In this document: piece after piece, positions 62,217 to 64,000 of the stretch | How the letters are laid out: every line of letters begins with the position of its first letter | Position numbering within the stretch: the first letter of the stretch is position 1 | Assembly: GCF_001704275.1 (NCBI RefSeq) | Contig: NZ_CP011533.1 | Span: 6,262,001-6,326,000 of the forward strand | DNA: 64,000 nucleotides | Reading direction: 5' to 3' | Origin: Streptomyces noursei ATCC 11455 | Lineage (GTDB): Bacteria; Actinomycetota; Actinomycetes; Streptomycetales; Streptomycetaceae | Position numbers and translations under genes: made by a program | Notes under the pieces: generated by a model | What the model was told of the DNA's origin: nothing | Databases searched by the model: none | Seen by the model: only the letters and a program-made list of their open reading frames with translations

Positions 62217-64000
62217 CTACCGCTCCAGCCGCTCGATCCGTACGGCGCACACCTTGAACTCCGGCATCCGGGACACCGGGTCGAGCGCCGGGTTGGTGAG
62301 GCTGTTGGCACGGCCCTCGCCCGGCCAGTGGAACGGCATGAACACCGTGTCCGGGCGGATCGCCGGGCTCACCCGGGCCGGCGCCACCGCCCGGCCGCGC
62401 CGGGAGACCACCGCGACCGGCTCGCCGTCGGCGACGCCGAGCCGGTCCGCCAGCCGCGGGTGGAGCTCGACGTAGGGGCTGGGCTCGGCGGCGTTCAGCG
62501 CGGCCACCCGGCGGGTCTGCGCCCCCGACTGGTACTGGGCCAGCACCCGCCCCGTCGTCAGCACCACCGGATACCCGGCGTCGGTCTCCTCGTCCGCCGG
62601 GCGGTGCGTGACGGGCACGAACCGCGCCCGGCCGTCGGGCGTCGCGAACCGCTCCAGGAAGAGCCGGGGCGTGCCGGGGTGGACCGGGAGTCCGACCGGG
62701 TCCCCGCAGGCCGCCTGCGCCCCCGTCGCGGCCCGCGCCGCGGCCTCCGGGGCGGCCGCCGCGGTGGCCGATGGCGTGACCTGCGCGCCGGCCCGCGCCG
62801 CGGCCTCCGGCGTGGTCGCCGTCCCCGCCGCGTCCGCCCGTTCCGCCGGGCACGGCCAGAACACCCCGTCCCCCGCCGCGAGTCGGGCGTAGGTGATGCC
62901 CGAGTAGTCCGCCGGACCGCCCGCCGACGCGCGCCGCAGCTCCTCGAAGACCTCCGCCGGCTCGGTCGGGAAGCCCACCGGGTGCCCCAGGCGCGCCGCC
63001 AGCCCGCCGAGCACCGCCAGGTCCGTGCGGACCCCGGGCGGCGGGTCCAGGGCCCGGCGGCGCAGCAGCACCCGGCCCTCCAGGTTGGTCGTCGTCCCGG
63101 TCTCCTCCGCCCACTGGGCGACGGGCAGCACCACGTCCGCCAGCGCCGCCGTCTCGGACAGCACCACGTCCGCCACCGCCAGGAAGTCCAACGCCCGGAT
63201 CCGCTCCTCCACATGGGCGGCGTGCGGCGCCGACACCACCGGGTTGGACCCCATCAGCAGCAGCGCCCGGACGTCCCCGCCCAGCGCGTCCAGGAGCTCG
63301 TAGGCGCTGCGGCCCGGCCCGGGGAGCGCATCGGGGTCCACGCCCCACACCGCCGCCACGTGGCGGCGGGCCGCCGGATCGTCCAGCCGCCGGTAGCCCG
63401 GCAACTGGTCCGCCTTCTGGCCGTGTTCCCGGCCGCCCTGACCGTTGCCCTGACCGGTCAGGCAGCCGTAACCGGACAGCTCCCGGCCCGCCCGCCCGGT
63501 GGCCAGGCACAGGTTGATCCACGCCCCTACCGTGTCGGTGCCCTTCGCCTGCTGTTCCGGGCCGCGCGCGGTCAGCACCATCGAGGACGGCGCGTCGCAG
63601 AACATCCGCACGGCCTCGCGGAGTTGCGGCACCGGTATGCCCGTGAGGCGCTCGACCAGTTCCGGCCAGTGCGCCATCGCGGCGGCCCGCGCCGCCGGCC
63701 AGCCGCTGGTGCGCCCGGCGACGAACTCCTCGTCCACCCGCCCCTCGGCGACCACCAGGTGCAGCAGCCCCAACGCCAGCGCCAGGTCCGTGCCCGGACG
63801 CGGCGCCAGATGCAGATCGGCCTGCTCGGCGGTGCGGGTCCGGCGCGGATCGACGACGATCAGCCGACCGCCGTTCTCCTTCAGCTCGGTCAGGTAGCGC
63901 AGCGCCGGCGGCATGGTCTCCGCCAGGTTGGAGCCGACCAGCAGCACGCACCCGGTACGCGCCACATCGGCCAGCGGGAACGGCAGCCCCCGGTCCAGCC
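62217..64000 (-). CDS. Molybdopterin nitrate reductase, C-terminal part (start outside window)
   Basis: About 594 residues of a DMSO-reductase-superfamily enzyme are visible. Seen are CVLLVGSNLAETMPPAL, LIVVDPRRTRTAEQADLHL, LTGQGNGQGGREHGQKADQL (the nitrate reductase GQ-N-G-REHG pattern), LLLMGSNPVVSAP and the cofactor-binding end MPFHWPGEGRANSLTNPALD. It fits assimilatory nitrate reductase (NasA/NarB), supplying nitrite to NirBD. An Ala/Thr-rich insert of about 50 residues (62700-62860) contains a 20-bp repeat 60 bp apart. The N-terminus and FeS ligands lie beyond the right edge. Confidence 0.92.
   Translation of the reverse strand, partial: LDRGLPFPLADVARTGCVLLVGSNLAETMPPALRYLTELKENGGRLIVVDPRRTRTAEQADLHLAPRPGTDLALALGLLHLVVAEGRVDEEFVAGRTSGWPAARAAAMAHWPELVERLTGIPVPQLREAVRMFCDAPSSMVLTARGPEQQAKGTDTVGAWINLCLATGRAGRELSGYGCLTGQGNGQGGREHGQKADQLPGYRRLDDPAARRHVAAVWGVDPDALPGPGRSAYELLDALGGDVRALLLMGSNPVVSAPHAAHVEERIRALDFLAVADVVLSETAALADVVLPVAQWAEETGTTTNLEGRVLLRRRALDPPPGVRTDLAVLGGLAARLGHPVGFPTEPAEVFEELRRASAGGPADYSGITYARLAAGDGVFWPCPAERADAAGTATTPEAAARAGAQVTPSATAAAAPEAAARAATGAQAACGDPVGLPVHPGTPRLFLERFATPDGRARFVPVTHRPADEETDAGYPVVLTTGRVLAQYQSGAQTRRVAALNAAEPSPYVELHPRLADRLGVADGEPVAVVSRRGRAVAPARVSPAIRPDTVFMPFHWPGEGRANSLTNPALDPVSRMPEFKVCAVRIERLER

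Overview
The window is very GC-rich, gene-dense and shows Streptomyces habits throughout: GTG and TTG starts, G/C third positions, helix-turn-helix (HTH)/DUF397 pairs, MmyB-type regulators, type VII secretion signal proteins, IS110 of the actinobacterial kind and rare TTA (bldA-type) codons. It reads as part of the conserved core of a Streptomyces chromosome. The order znuA-znuC-znuB-zur / glyS / dus / ppdK / nirBD / nitrate reductase is core, with accessory insertions between. No rRNA, tRNA or CRISPR array was seen.

Layout. 1-5011: zinc uptake operon znuACB-zur with two tandem Zur boxes at the start of znuA, and divergent glyS with a strong terminator. 5055-7342: TetR regulator, two facing palindromic repeats, aldo/keto reductase. 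7510-15218: three MFS exporters, two of them divergent from MmyB-type regulators and sharing a TACCAG-N12-CTGGTA palindrome; dus lies between. 15219-16401: decayed spacer. 16402-19137: ppdK. 19226-24404: a probable integrated island bounded by a 45-bp perfect direct repeat that is the ppdK terminator itself. It holds a GNAT, an HTH-TPR regulator, small proteins, a CYTH protein, a radical SAM enzyme and a broken integrase. 24442-27922: another MmyB-type regulator and an SDR-MFS operon. 28202-30168: ArsR-like regulator with two TTA codons, and a TauD-type dioxygenase. 30471-33481: sugar ABC importer.

33517-34596: an ATP-binding kinase-like gene enclosed by two inverted 200-bp palindromic elements of the same family as the pair at 5.7-6.3 kb. 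34603-37629: APC permease and SDR. 37670-44177: nitrite reductase operon with a probable GlnR site, and a divergent two-component system. 44214-49523: secreted glycoside-hydrolase-like lipoprotein, a small type VII secretion-like cluster and a membrane protein. 49762-52907: M20 amidohydrolase and an HTH/DUF397 cluster. 52964-56180: aldo/keto reductase, TauE permease and an IS110 element that may have cut the TauE C-terminus. 56378-64000: methyltransferase, cupin, CutA, secreted trypsin-like protease, SanA/YdcF-like protein, gamma-glutamylcyclotransferase, adenosine deaminase and the C-terminal part of a molybdopterin nitrate reductase.

The genes work together in a few clear units: zinc homeostasis (zur/znu), nitrate and nitrite assimilation (nitrate reductase at the right end, nirB-nirD and a companion flavoprotein), sugar import, and drug export. 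The least explained parts are the palindromic element family with the conserved 13-nt loop TGCTGCGCTTYAC, and the CYTH plus radical SAM pair carried on the att-bounded island.
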